From Actinoplanes xinjiangensis (GTDB lineage Bacteria; Actinomycetota; Actinomycetes; Mycobacteriales; Micromonosporaceae): a stretch of 64,000 bases of DNA. Under the pieces are notes generated by a model that was given only the letters and a program-made list of their open reading frames with translations, searched no databases and was not told where the DNA came from. The stretch spans positions 1-64,000 of the forward strand of contig NZ_QGGR01000019.1 in NCBI RefSeq assembly GCF_003148685.1, in the 5' to 3' direction. Made by a program: the position numbers and the translations under genes. Below, in pieces: positions 42,598-50,686 of this stretch; the first letter of the stretch is position 1; each line of letters starts with the position of its first letter.

Positions 42598-43595
42598 CTC
42601 CCACCCAGGACGACCTGCGCAACGCCATGAACAACCTGACCCACGCCACCGACCCCCTCGAACCCGGCTCAGTGCTGCGCGACGGCAAGCGCCGGCGCAC
42701 TCGCCGTCGCCTCGCCAGCGCGGCCGGCGCCGCTGTGGCTCTGATGGCGGTGACCGGTGGCATCGCCGCGTTGCGGCCCGCCGTCGACAACGATCCGGCC
42801 GTCGTCGGCTCCGGCACCGCGATCCAGGACCTCGACAACGCGCTGGAGGGGCTGAAGTCGGGAAACTACGCGTTCAGCCGCACAGGCGCGTACCTGGTCA
42901 CCGACATCGTCCGCGCCCAGATCGACGTGCCCGACGGCTACGTCGTCGAATATCGCGGGGCGATGACCATCATGCGGGCCGGCGACACCACGTACCTGAA
43001 GCCGGCCGGCGCGGGCACGTACAGCCAACCCGAAGTCATCGACCAGCTGAAGAATGCCGGCCTTCCGCAGGCCGAGGTCGAGCGGTACGAGGCCAGCATC
43101 GCCCAGTTGAGCGGTAGGCACTGGCTCCGTACCGATGAGCGGCGGCTCGTCGCGGTGGCCGCCGTCGACGAGCAGAGCTCGCTGGACTACGTCGCCCCCG
43201 CACCCACCACCGACAAGCCGGACATCACCGGCGCCGACGAGCTGATCAGCGCGGTGACGACCGCGCAACGCACCGGCGACTCGATCACCGGCACCCTCGA
43301 CGCCACCATGGTCGATGAGGAGCTGAACCTGGTCATCGGCGAACCGGCGAGCTACTACGGCCCGCCGGCGAAATCGATGAAATACCAGGCCACTCTCGAC
43401 GGACAGGGCCGCCTGGCCAGTTTCACGCTCACGTTGCCGGGGACGCTCGCGTCCCAGTCGCCGGACGACCAGCCGGAGGCACCGTTGGTCATCACGGTCA
43501 CCCAGTACGGCGGCGTCGAGGTCCCGCAGGCCCCGGCCGGTGCTCAGAACATCTCCGAGCTGACCTACGACCTGCTCGCCCGCGACAACGACTGA
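42594..43595 (+). CDS. Membrane-anchored partner of the ECF sigma factor
   Basis: 333 aa. Cytosolic head of about 40 residues with a basic stretch (DGKRRRTRRR), one TM helix (LASAAGAAVALMAVTGGIAA), and a long outer domain with YAFSRTGAYLVTDIVRAQID and DTTYLKPAGAGTYSQPEVID that looks like the LppX/LolA-like folds used by some sigma partners. Translationally coupled to the sigma gene, so an anti-sigma role is inferred; no zinc-binding HxxxCxxC motif is present. Confidence 0.75.
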   Translation: MTPTQDDLRNAMNNLTHATDPLEPGSVLRDGKRRRTRRRLASAAGAAVALMAVTGGIAALRPAVDNDPAVVGSGTAIQDLDNALEGLKSGNYAFSRTGAYLVTDIVRAQIDVPDGYVVEYRGAMTIMRAGDTTYLKPAGAGTYSQPEVIDQLKNAGLPQAEVERYEASIAQLSGRHWLRTDERRLVAVAAVDEQSSLDYVAPAPTTDKPDITGADELISAVTTAQRTGDSITGTLDATMVDEELNLVIGEPASYYGPPAKSMKYQATLDGQGRLASFTLTLPGTLASQSPDDQPEAPLVITVTQYGGVEVPQAPAGAQNISELTYDLLARDND

Positions 43596-43666
43596 TCACC
43601 GGCGCGTCCTGGTGGCACGGTCTTGCTGCTCACGGCGGTGACCGAAGCATGGCGTCGGCCCGGCTT

Positions 43667-44338
43667 CTACTGGTCGCGGCGCTGCCGGTGGCGAAGCCAG
43701 GGCCCCAGCCCGTAGGCGTCCTCGGTCGCGATGAACGAGCTGCGGGCGTTGAGCAGCGCCTCATCGGCGTGGGTGCTGCAGCCCCACACCGTCTCGCCCC
43801 ACGGGTCGGCCAGCTTCAATTCGGCCGGCTCCGCGCACGCCCCGCCGTCCGGCAGCCCGATCTGGCAGTTCGCCGGCGCGCCGCCACGGCGGCTGATGGC
43901 CTCGGCCGCCTGCTGGATCAGGGACAGTCGTGCCGCCGCGCCGGACGGCACGGCCCGGCTCTCCGGGCTGACGGCGGCCCGCTGCCCGACCAGGACGACG
44001 TTGCCGTCGGGGTCTTTCGTACGGAACTCGCCGCCGGGTGCGTGGTCGGGGTAGCCGGCGAGTTCGTAGCCGATACCGGCGTCGTCCAGTCCGGCGTTCA
44101 CCACTGCGAGGTCCTCGACGTAGAGGTAGATCAGCAGCGGCAGCTCGACCTGGATCAGCGGCGGCTGGACGTAGGCCAGCAACAGGGTGTGCTCACCGCA
44201 TTGCAGGTAGGACCATCGGCTGTCACCGTCGTCTCCCGCGCGTACCTCCGTGTAGCCGAACAAGGAGTAGAAGGCCCGGCTGGCTGCGAGATCGCGGACG
44301 TAACACACCGGTACTGCCGCTGACACCCGTGGTTGCAT
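43667..44338 (-). CDS. VOC-family protein (glyoxalase/bleomycin-resistance fold)
   Basis: 223 aa from ATG 44338. AAVPVCYVRDLAASRAFYSL, GEHTLLLAYV and GGEFRTKDPDGNVVLVGQRA are typical VOC beta-alpha-beta modules. A C-terminal domain of about 90 residues (GGAPANCQIGLPDGGACAEP, WGETVWGCSTHADEALLNAR) with three Cys is additional. Enzyme or binding role unknown. Confidence 0.82.
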   Translation of the reverse strand: MQPRVSAAVPVCYVRDLAASRAFYSLFGYTEVRAGDDGDSRWSYLQCGEHTLLLAYVQPPLIQVELPLLIYLYVEDLAVVNAGLDDAGIGYELAGYPDHAPGGEFRTKDPDGNVVLVGQRAAVSPESRAVPSGAAARLSLIQQAAEAISRRGGAPANCQIGLPDGGACAEPAELKLADPWGETVWGCSTHADEALLNARSSFIATEDAYGLGPWLRHRQRRDQ

Positions 44339-44415
44339 GGAGGGCAAGATACCGGAGGTCGTGCCTCAGTCGTCCGAGGCGCGGCCCCGGCGACTGACGG
44401 TGCGTATCTGTGGTG

Positions 44416-44735
44416 CTATTCCGATCGGAGCGTTCGGGTGGCTTGGGTGGCGCGACGCAGCCGACCGTCGGCAGCCAACTCCCCGAACATGTAGATCTCG
44501 GTGGTGATGGCGCCGCCCTTGTGCATCTGTGCCGTGAGCCGGTACCGGGCGGCGACCTGGTCTCCGTCCACCAGGGCCTGCTCCACCTCGACACTGAGGC
44601 CGGCGGCCCGCCTGCGGGCCGGACGGATGTGGTCCAGCAGTCGCTGCCGGTTCAGCAGCACGCCGTCGTTGACCAGCTCATAGTCCGGAGTGTGGTAGCG
44701 GTCGAACACGGTCGCCGGGTCTTCGTCGCTGAGGC
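44416..44735 (-). pseudogene. NTF2/SnoaL-like protein, 5'-truncated
   Basis: The frame from RRLSDEDPATVFDRYHTPDY through HKGGAITTEIYMFGELAADG to the stop at 44416 is an NTF2-like domain without its first helix. The coding sequence upstream of about 44735 turns into antisense of a TetR gene. A longer frame to 44793 could in principle be translated as a chimera. Confidence 0.55.
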
Positions 44736-44739
44736 GACG

Positions 44740-45222
44740 GTGGAGCAGATCGCCGCCGAAGCCGGCGTCACCCGCCAGACGGTGTACGCCCACTACCCGT
44801 CCCGGCCACTACTGATCAACGCGGTCATCGACCGCATCACCGCCGAAGCCACGGCCGCCCTCGACGCGGCCACCGAGAACGGCGGCCCCGCCACCGAGGT
44901 GATGCTGGGCTGGCTGGACGTCACCTGGCAGCTGTTCGAGCGCTACCCACTCCTTCAGCACCCCTCGGTGATCGCCGCCGACCCGACCGACACCGACCGC
45001 CGGCATGCCCCCGTCGTCGAGCGACTGGAGCGGCTGATCGAACGCGGCCAGGACACCGGCGAGTTCGACGGCACCCTCAGCCCGGCCTGGCTGGTCTCCG
45101 CCACGATCGCGCTCGGTCATGCCGCAGGCGCCGAGTTCGCCGCCGGCCGCATGACCGCCACGCAGACGACGGCGGCCCTGCGTCACAGCATCCTGCGTCT
45201 CTACGGCGTCCGCGAGGCGTAG
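44740..45222 (+). pseudogene. TetR-family regulator, N-terminally truncated
   Basis: Begins in the middle of the HTH: VEQIAAEAGVTRQTVYAHYP is intact helix 2-3, but the first helix and the usual 25-30 leading residues are absent. A ligand domain of about 130 residues follows. GTG 44740 could start a shortened protein that would probably not bind DNA well. Faces the truncated NTF2-like gene head to head. Confidence 0.65.
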
Positions 45223-45671
45223 TCGGCGACGGTTCCGGTTCGGCCTGCCGATGCGGCGGGGGCCTCCCCGCTCGGCCCACGACTGCGCGATCGCATCACC
45301 GGTTGGGCGGGTGCCATCCGTACGGCCGGTCATGATCGGTGGGCCGGCAGTCTGCCGGGCGTCACGAACCGGCTGACCCCAACCGGAGTGACGCGGAGCG
45401 ACGGTCCGGGCATTTTCGTGTTCCCTTTCACAGATCAAGGCCACCAGCGCGTAATCAAGCGGAAGCGGGACGTCGCGGCATACCTCGCACCGGTCTTCCA
45501 AACCGGACACCGGTCGCAGTAAAAACTACACACAGTGACCATGCCGCCGGAAGGGCGCACCGGAGACCTGGGCTATCAAGGATGAGCGGCGGGCAGCAGC
45601 CCGCCGGTCGTGCCGACCCGGACCACGCCGAGCCCTGCCCCGGTCCGGCGGCACGAACCGCATGACGATTC
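45223..45671. other. Intergenic region upstream of the riboswitch
   Basis: CCGGT-CTTCCAA-ACCGG at about 45493-45509 resembles an anticodon arm for Gly(TCC) but has no T loop after it. Otherwise no gene supported. The promoter of the riboswitch transcript should lie at the right edge. Confidence 0.35.
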
Positions 45672-45833
45672 ATGAGGCATTCGGGGGCAGGGACGGGGGA
45701 ACCACATATCGGCCCTCGACCGGTACGCCGTTCGCGGCGCTCCGGCCGGAGGGCCTCGGGGTGAAGCCGCAACTCGCGGCCGGGCAATCCTTCGCGCCCG
45801 AATCCGACAGCTAACCTCGCAGGCGTGCCGGAG
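45672..45833 (+). ncRNA. ydaO/yuaA c-di-AMP riboswitch
   Basis: Core segments typical of actinobacterial ydaO leaders are visible in order: GGGGGCAGGGACGGGGGAAC, CCTCGGGGTGAAGCCGC, CCGGGCAATCC and CGAATCCGACAGCTAACCTC with GCAGGCG after it. It directly precedes a secreted NlpC/P60 hydrolase, the classic target (as with rpfA and related wall hydrolases). c-di-AMP binding would be expected to switch the gene off. Confidence 0.92.
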
Positions 45834-45846
45834 GGATTCCTTCACC

Positions 45847-46419
45847 GTGCGCGTAAGCACCCTGAGCCGGCCCACCCGTACCCTGGGAGCCGGCACTGTC
45901 GCCCTGTCCGTGGGTTTCGGCCTTCTCACCGGCGGACTCGGCACACCGCAGTCCGCCACCGCCGCCCCGCAGACGTCCACCGTCGCCGCCGTCTGGGCCC
46001 TGCCGCAGGCCGCGGCGGTGAGCCCCGCGACCGTCACCGTCACGTCGGCCACCGCCAAAGCCCAGCTGGCCGGTACCCGGGTCGTGAGCGAGGCGGCCCG
46101 GCACAAGGGCAAGAAGTACAAGTTCGGCGCGGCCGGGCCGAAACGGTTCGACTGCTCCGGTTTCACCCTGTACGTCTACAAGAAGGCGACAGGCAAGAAG
46201 CTGCCCCACAAGGCGAATCTGCAGCAGCGGTACGGCAAGGCCGTGGCCAAGTCCAAGGCCCGCCCCGGTGACCTGATCATCATCCGCAAGGGGGCGCGCG
46301 GCACGCACGCGGGCATCTACGCCGGTGGCGGCAAGATGTGGTCGGCTCCGCGGACCGGCAAGACGGTCAGCAAGCAGAAGATCTGGAGCAGGAACTACGT
46401 GGTCCGGCGCCTGGTCTGA
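45847..46419 (+). CDS. Secreted NlpC/P60 peptidoglycan hydrolase
   Basis: 190 aa from GTG 45847. Signal peptide (residues 1-40), Ala/Thr/Val-rich linker, then NlpC/P60 domain: catalytic Cys near 102 in RFDCSGFTLYVYKK, His near 155 in GTHAGIYAGGGKMWSAPRTG. It cleaves stem peptides of peptidoglycan. Rich in Lys in the catalytic domain. Controlled by the upstream c-di-AMP riboswitch. Confidence 0.92.
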   Translation: MRVSTLSRPTRTLGAGTVALSVGFGLLTGGLGTPQSATAAPQTSTVAAVWALPQAAAVSPATVTVTSATAKAQLAGTRVVSEAARHKGKKYKFGAAGPKRFDCSGFTLYVYKKATGKKLPHKANLQQRYGKAVAKSKARPGDLIIIRKGARGTHAGIYAGGGKMWSAPRTGKTVSKQKIWSRNYVVRRLV

Positions 46420-46458
46420 GCATGATCGGCAGGCGGCGCACGTAGCGCGGCTGTCCAC

Positions 46459-46504
46459 ACGCCGGCGTCTGTATCCCGTCTCGGTGGGATGCAGACGCCG
46501 GCGT
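46459..46504 (+). terminator. Terminator after the NlpC/P60 gene
   Basis: CGCCGGCGTCTG pairs with CAGACGCCGGCG, and ATCCC with GGGAT inside it. Confidence 0.7.
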
Positions 46505-46569
46505 CGTGGGATGCGCGTCACCGGATGATGCCGGCGTATGGGGACTGTGCCTGTAGGCAGTGATGTCTG

Positions 46570-46618
46570 GCCTCGTCCCGTATCATCAGACGTGCAACCG
46601 AATGATGCGGGACGAGGC
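46570..46618. terminator. Bidirectional terminator
   Basis: GCCTCGTCCCG-TATCAT pairs with ATGATG-CGGGACGAGGC (17 bp with one wobble) between convergent genes; 6 nt from the subtilase stop. Confidence 0.75.
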
Positions 46619-46623
46619 TGCGA

Positions 46624-48750
46624 TCACAGCCGGACGGTGGGGCTCGTCGCTGCGCCGATCGTGTCGGTGGCCACGACCACGACGCGGTACTGCTGCCTGG
46701 CGGCCAACCCGCGGACCGTGGCGTTCGCGGTAGCGCGGTAGGTCTTGACCGTCACCCACGTCTTGCCGGAGAGGCGCTGGATCCGGACGGTCTGCCCGAC
46801 CGCGCCGGTGACGTTCACACGCATCGCCGTCTTGCTGTGACGGGTGGCGCTGACCGCCGCGCCGGCTTTGAACGTCGACGCCGCAGAGGTCACGGCGGTG
46901 CTGGTCGTGGTGGCGGGCACCTTGAGGTAGACCGCGTAGCGGCCCTTGACCGTAGCGGGGTCGCTGGTCACGGCTCCGCTGGAGGACGTGGTTCGGGCCC
47001 GGCAACCGGCTGCGTCGCAGACCTGAACGGTCTTGCCGGCCCAGGCCTTGCCGTTGGCCTTCACGGTGAAGACGACTTGGACCTTGGTGCCGTAGCGGAC
47101 CGTCTTCGCTGTCACGTTCGCTGTGACCACCGGCTTCACCAGGGTCGGCGTGGGCGATGCGGCGGGAGGCGCCGGCGGCGTGGTGGGAGGCGATGTGGCC
47201 GGAGGCGCCGGTGGCGTCGTCGGGGGTGCTGCGGCCGGAGGCGCCGACGGCGTCGGGTGCGATGTGGCGGGAGGCGGCGGAGGCGTCGTCGGGGGTGCTG
47301 CGGCCGGCGGCGGCGGAGGCGTCGTCGGGCGCGGTGTGGCGGGAGGCAGGGACGGTTTTTCGGCGGGAATGCTCGGGGCTGGTGTCGGTGTCGTGGTGGT
47401 GGGTGACGGCGCCGTCGGCTGCGAGGGCACCGTGGCGGGGCTCGGCGGCGGGGCCACCGTGGTCGGCGGAGGACCGGCCGATGCCGGGGTGCTCGGCTTC
47501 GCCACGTCGGGGACGACCGTGTCGGTCGACGGAGCAGGAGTCGGGGCGGTGGTGGCCGGGGTGATCGCGGCCAGTGCGGCGGCGGCGTCGACCCGGCCGT
47601 GGCCGTAGTCGCTGTCTTCACCGGGAGTTCCCAGGTCGACCGCGGAGACCTCCATCGCCTGCTGGACCTCGTCGGGGGTCAGCGCCGGGCGGTAGCCCTT
47701 GAGCAGTGCGGCGAGTGCCGCTACGTGCGGGGCGGCCATCGAGGTGCCGTTCATGGACACGTACGCGTTGCCCGACGCTTGCGGGTAGGTGCTGATGATG
47801 CCGCTGCCGGGGGCTGCGACGTCGATGTAGTCGCCTTGGTTGGAGAAGTTGCTGTACCAGTCGCTGGAGGTCGTCGACGCGACCGCGATGACCCCTTGGT
47901 CCGCGGCCGGGTACGAGGTGGGGCTGCCGGACGCGCGGCTGTTGCCGGCGGCGGCGACCACGACCACGCCTTTACTGCGGGCGTACGAGATCGCGTTGCT
48001 GACCGCGGCGCTGGGCTCGGTGCCGCCCAGGGACATGTTGATGACGTGGGCGCCGTGGTCGGTGGCGTAGACGATGCCGGTCGCGGTATCGGACATGTAG
48101 CCGGAGCCGTCGGCGTCCAGCGCCCTGATCGGCAGGATCTTCGCGTCCGGGGCCACCGCTGCGACGCCCGTACCGTTGCCCGTGACCGCGGCGATGGTGC
48201 CGGCCACATGGGTGCCGTGGCCGTTCGGGTCGGTGCTGACGCCTTCGGTGCCGGCGATGAGGTCGACACCGGGCAGGACCTGGCCGGCGAGGTCCGGATG
48301 CCCGGCGTCGACGCCGCTGTCGATCACTGCGACGGTGATACCGGTGCCGGTGGAGGCCTGCCATGCCTGAGCCACGTTCATCGTGGCCAACGACCACTGC
48401 CGGCTGCGGTAGGCGTCGGTGCCGGTAGGCGCGCCGAGGGCGGTCACCGGCGCGTCGAGTTCGACACCGATCGCTCCGTGGGCCTGCTGGGCGGCCTTGA
48501 CCGCTGCGATGGCGGCGGCCCGGTCGGTGGCCTTGCGGACGGTGACGACGGGGCGGCCGGCGGCGTCGCGGGCGGTGCTGAGCACTCGCGCCGGCTGAGC
48601 AGCGGAAACAGTCTGTGGCACCAGTCGTTCCGGGTCCGCGGTGAGCCCGTACGTGACGGGCTGCCAATCGGTGGTACCGGACGGCAACGCGAACGCGGCG
48701 ACGGCGGCCAGCACACCCGCCGCCAGTGAACCAACGACGTAACGGCGCAT
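46624..48750 (-). CDS. Secreted subtilisin-like serine protease (S8) with Ig-like tail
   Basis: 708 aa from ATG 48750, GAAGG upstream. Signal peptide, I9-like propeptide (about 40-130), then S8 domain with Asp near 143 (VAVIDSGVDAGHPDL), His near 178 (NGHGTHVAGT) and Ser near 335 (MNGTSMAAPHVAAL). A Pro/Ala/Thr stretch of about 130 residues with degenerate PPPA(A/T) repeats links to two C-terminal Ig-like domains with a CDAAGCRAR disulphide loop. An extracellular protease, perhaps wall-associated through the proline-rich region. Confidence 0.93.
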   Translation of the reverse strand: MRRYVVGSLAAGVLAAVAAFALPSGTTDWQPVTYGLTADPERLVPQTVSAAQPARVLSTARDAAGRPVVTVRKATDRAAAIAAVKAAQQAHGAIGVELDAPVTALGAPTGTDAYRSRQWSLATMNVAQAWQASTGTGITVAVIDSGVDAGHPDLAGQVLPGVDLIAGTEGVSTDPNGHGTHVAGTIAAVTGNGTGVAAVAPDAKILPIRALDADGSGYMSDTATGIVYATDHGAHVINMSLGGTEPSAAVSNAISYARSKGVVVVAAAGNSRASGSPTSYPAADQGVIAVASTTSSDWYSNFSNQGDYIDVAAPGSGIISTYPQASGNAYVSMNGTSMAAPHVAALAALLKGYRPALTPDEVQQAMEVSAVDLGTPGEDSDYGHGRVDAAAALAAITPATTAPTPAPSTDTVVPDVAKPSTPASAGPPPTTVAPPPSPATVPSQPTAPSPTTTTPTPAPSIPAEKPSLPPATPRPTTPPPPPAAAPPTTPPPPPATSHPTPSAPPAAAPPTTPPAPPATSPPTTPPAPPAASPTPTLVKPVVTANVTAKTVRYGTKVQVVFTVKANGKAWAGKTVQVCDAAGCRARTTSSSGAVTSDPATVKGRYAVYLKVPATTTSTAVTSAASTFKAGAAVSATRHSKTAMRVNVTGAVGQTVRIQRLSGKTWVTVKTYRATANATVRGLAARQQYRVVVVATDTIGAATSPTVRL

Positions 48751-49132
48751 GTGAACCTTCACTCTCGCTGGGTCTTTGATCTTCGATCTCTCTTGTCGGC
48801 CGGCCGACACGAGGGACAAGAAGATCAGGCGTTGCAGGTGAGTTGCTGTGCAACGGGGGGAACGCCGTGCGTCTACTGAGGTCGGCGCCTCAGTAGCGAG
48901 GCTTCGCGCCCTTCAGCCGGGCACGGAGGGGCAGGGTGCCTGTGGAGGCCGCCCCGCGCGGTGTCGTCTCCATGGCAGGTTGGCCAGGCGGCCGGGGCAG
49001 GTGATCACCCGGACGCAGGGGCAAGCGGCTTTGCCGACGGCTGTCGGTAATGGGATGGGGCGATACCCAGTGGCAGGAACTCGCCGGCACCGGAGGCCCC
49101 TCCCGCATCCGCGGGAAGGGCCCGGCGACGGG
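48751..49132. other. Long region upstream of the subtilase
   Basis: Contains a perfect 9-bp hairpin CTACTGAGG / CCTCAGTAG at 48873-48896 and the NhaA terminator. The 5' leader of the protease may be structured; no riboswitch class was recognised with confidence. Confidence 0.4.
49095..49122 (-). terminator. Terminator after nhaA
   Basis: GGCCCCTCCCGC pairs with GCGGGAAGGGCC with a single mismatch, loop ATCC, about 10 nt beyond the nhaA stop. Confidence 0.6.
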
Positions 49133-50446
49133 TCAGGGTCGTACGGTGTCGTCGTCCCAGAAGTCGGGGATGCCGTCGGCGTCGGTGTCGCGTTCCTCGG
49201 CCGCACACAGCTGCCGGTAGTGGCGGTTACGGGCCCGCAGCACCACCATGGCCAACAGCGCCGAGATCAGCGAACCGGCCAGGATCCCGATCCGGGCATG
49301 CTCGTCGCTCTCACTGCCCACCCCGAAGGCGAGTTCACCGATCAGCAGCGACACGGTGAACCCGATCCCCGCCAGCAGCGCCAGGCCAAGCACATCCCAC
49401 CAGCTCACGCCCTCGCCGAGGGTCGCGCGGGTGAACCGCTGCACCAGCCACGTCGAGCCGAGCACTCCGACACATTTGCCGACCACGAGACCGGCGACGA
49501 TGCCGATCGTGACCGGATCGCGCAGCGTCTCGCCGAGACCGCCCGCGCCGGCGACCGACACACCGGCGGCGAAGAACGCGAAGACCGGCACCGCGAACCC
49601 GGCCGACAACGGCCGCCACCGGTGCTCGAAATGCTCCGCCAGCCCCGGACCGTCCCCGTCGCTGCGGCGCAGCACCGGGACCATGAAGCCGAGCAGCACC
49701 CCGGCCACCGTGGCATGCACGCCGGACGCGTGCACCAGCACCCAGGTGGCCGCGGCCAACGGGAGCAGCAGCCACCACGAACGGACCCGCCGCTGGACCA
49801 GCACCGCGAACAACCCCAACGGCACCAGCGCTACGGCCAGCGGCAGCAGGGACAGCGAACTGGTGTAGAACACCGCGATGATCACAATGGCGAGGAGGTC
49901 GTCGACGACCGCGAGAGTCAGCAGGAACGTGCGCAACGCCGCCGGCAGGTGGGTGGAGATCACCGCGAGCACTGCCAGGGCGAACGCGATGTCGGTGGCG
50001 GTCGGCACCGCCCAGCCGGACAAATTTCCGCCCTCGGTGCTCGCGTTGATCGCCACGTAGATCAGCGCGGGTGCCGTCATCCCACCCACCGCGGCGGCGA
50101 CCGGCATCACCGCCCGACGCGGATCCCGCAGATCCCCGGCGACGAACTCGCGTTTCAACTCCAGCCCCGCGACGAAGAAGAAGATCGCCAACAGCCCGTC
50201 GCCCGCCCACTGCGCGAGAGTCAGATCCAGGTGCAGCGCATGCGGCCCGACCTGCCAGGCGACCAGATCGTGATAGCCGTCCGACCACGGCGAGTTCGCC
50301 CAGACCAGTGCCAGCACCGCAGCGCCGAGCAGCAGCGCGCCACCGACGGTCTCGGTGCGCAGGATGTCGCCGATCCGGCTGACCTCCGGCCAGCTCCCCC
50401 GGCCGAACAGGTGGCGGGTCGGGCGAGTCGGGGGTGTTGCGGTCAC
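49133..50446 (-). CDS. nhaA: Na+/H+ antiporter NhaA with a C-terminal calcium-type motif
   Basis: 437 aa from GTG 50446 with AAGGAG at good spacing. Twelve TM segments; DGLLAIFFFVAGLELKREFV, AVPTATDIAFALAVLAVIST and LTLAVVDDLLAIVIIAVFYT contain the conserved charged residues, including the DD pair of the ion site. The chain ends CAAEERDTDADGIPDFWDDD, which resembles a calcium-binding DxDxDG repeat and is not part of standard NhaA. Confidence 0.93.
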   Translation of the reverse strand: MTATPPTRPTRHLFGRGSWPEVSRIGDILRTETVGGALLLGAAVLALVWANSPWSDGYHDLVAWQVGPHALHLDLTLAQWAGDGLLAIFFFVAGLELKREFVAGDLRDPRRAVMPVAAAVGGMTAPALIYVAINASTEGGNLSGWAVPTATDIAFALAVLAVISTHLPAALRTFLLTLAVVDDLLAIVIIAVFYTSSLSLLPLAVALVPLGLFAVLVQRRVRSWWLLLPLAAATWVLVHASGVHATVAGVLLGFMVPVLRRSDGDGPGLAEHFEHRWRPLSAGFAVPVFAFFAAGVSVAGAGGLGETLRDPVTIGIVAGLVVGKCVGVLGSTWLVQRFTRATLGEGVSWWDVLGLALLAGIGFTVSLLIGELAFGVGSESDEHARIGILAGSLISALLAMVVLRARNRHYRQLCAAEERDTDADGIPDFWDDDTVRP

Positions 50447-50530
50447 GGGACTCCTTCAGCAGGGCACGACGAAGACATCGCCGACCAGGCTTCCCGGCAC
50501 ACCTGAACAGAAACCTACCCCGCCTGGTAC
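50447..50530 (-). promoter_or_regulatory. Possible structured leader of nhaA
   Basis: Minus strand contains TTCAGGTGTGCCGGGAAGCC then TGGTCGGC, able to fold GCCG…CGGC. I have the impression of having seen a similar leader before actinobacterial antiporter genes but cannot name a family. Confidence 0.3.
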
Positions 50531-50686
50531 GACTCAGGCAGCGATTCACCTCACTCCCCCTGGACCTCGGCAGGATCATCGGAGGCCCGCACCGGATCGA
50601 GCCGGCCACCGAGCGCGATCCAGAACAGCACGGCGCCGCCGGGCCGCTGAGGGCCACCACTTCGCCCGGTCCCCACGGTCCTGGGT

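Noticed and set aside
45455..45520. tRNA-Gly(TCC)-like anticodon arm
   Set aside because: No T loop or paired acceptor follows; the short stem can occur by chance in such G+C-rich DNA.
47130..47400. Short tandem repeats in the subtilase linker as a separate repeat element
   Set aside because: They are the coding repeats of the Pro/Ala/Thr linker, in frame with the protease.
48751..49132. c-di-GMP (GEMM) riboswitch upstream of the subtilase
   Set aside because: A GCGAAGCC-like string is present but the GGCAAACC half and the tetraloop receptor geometry are missing.
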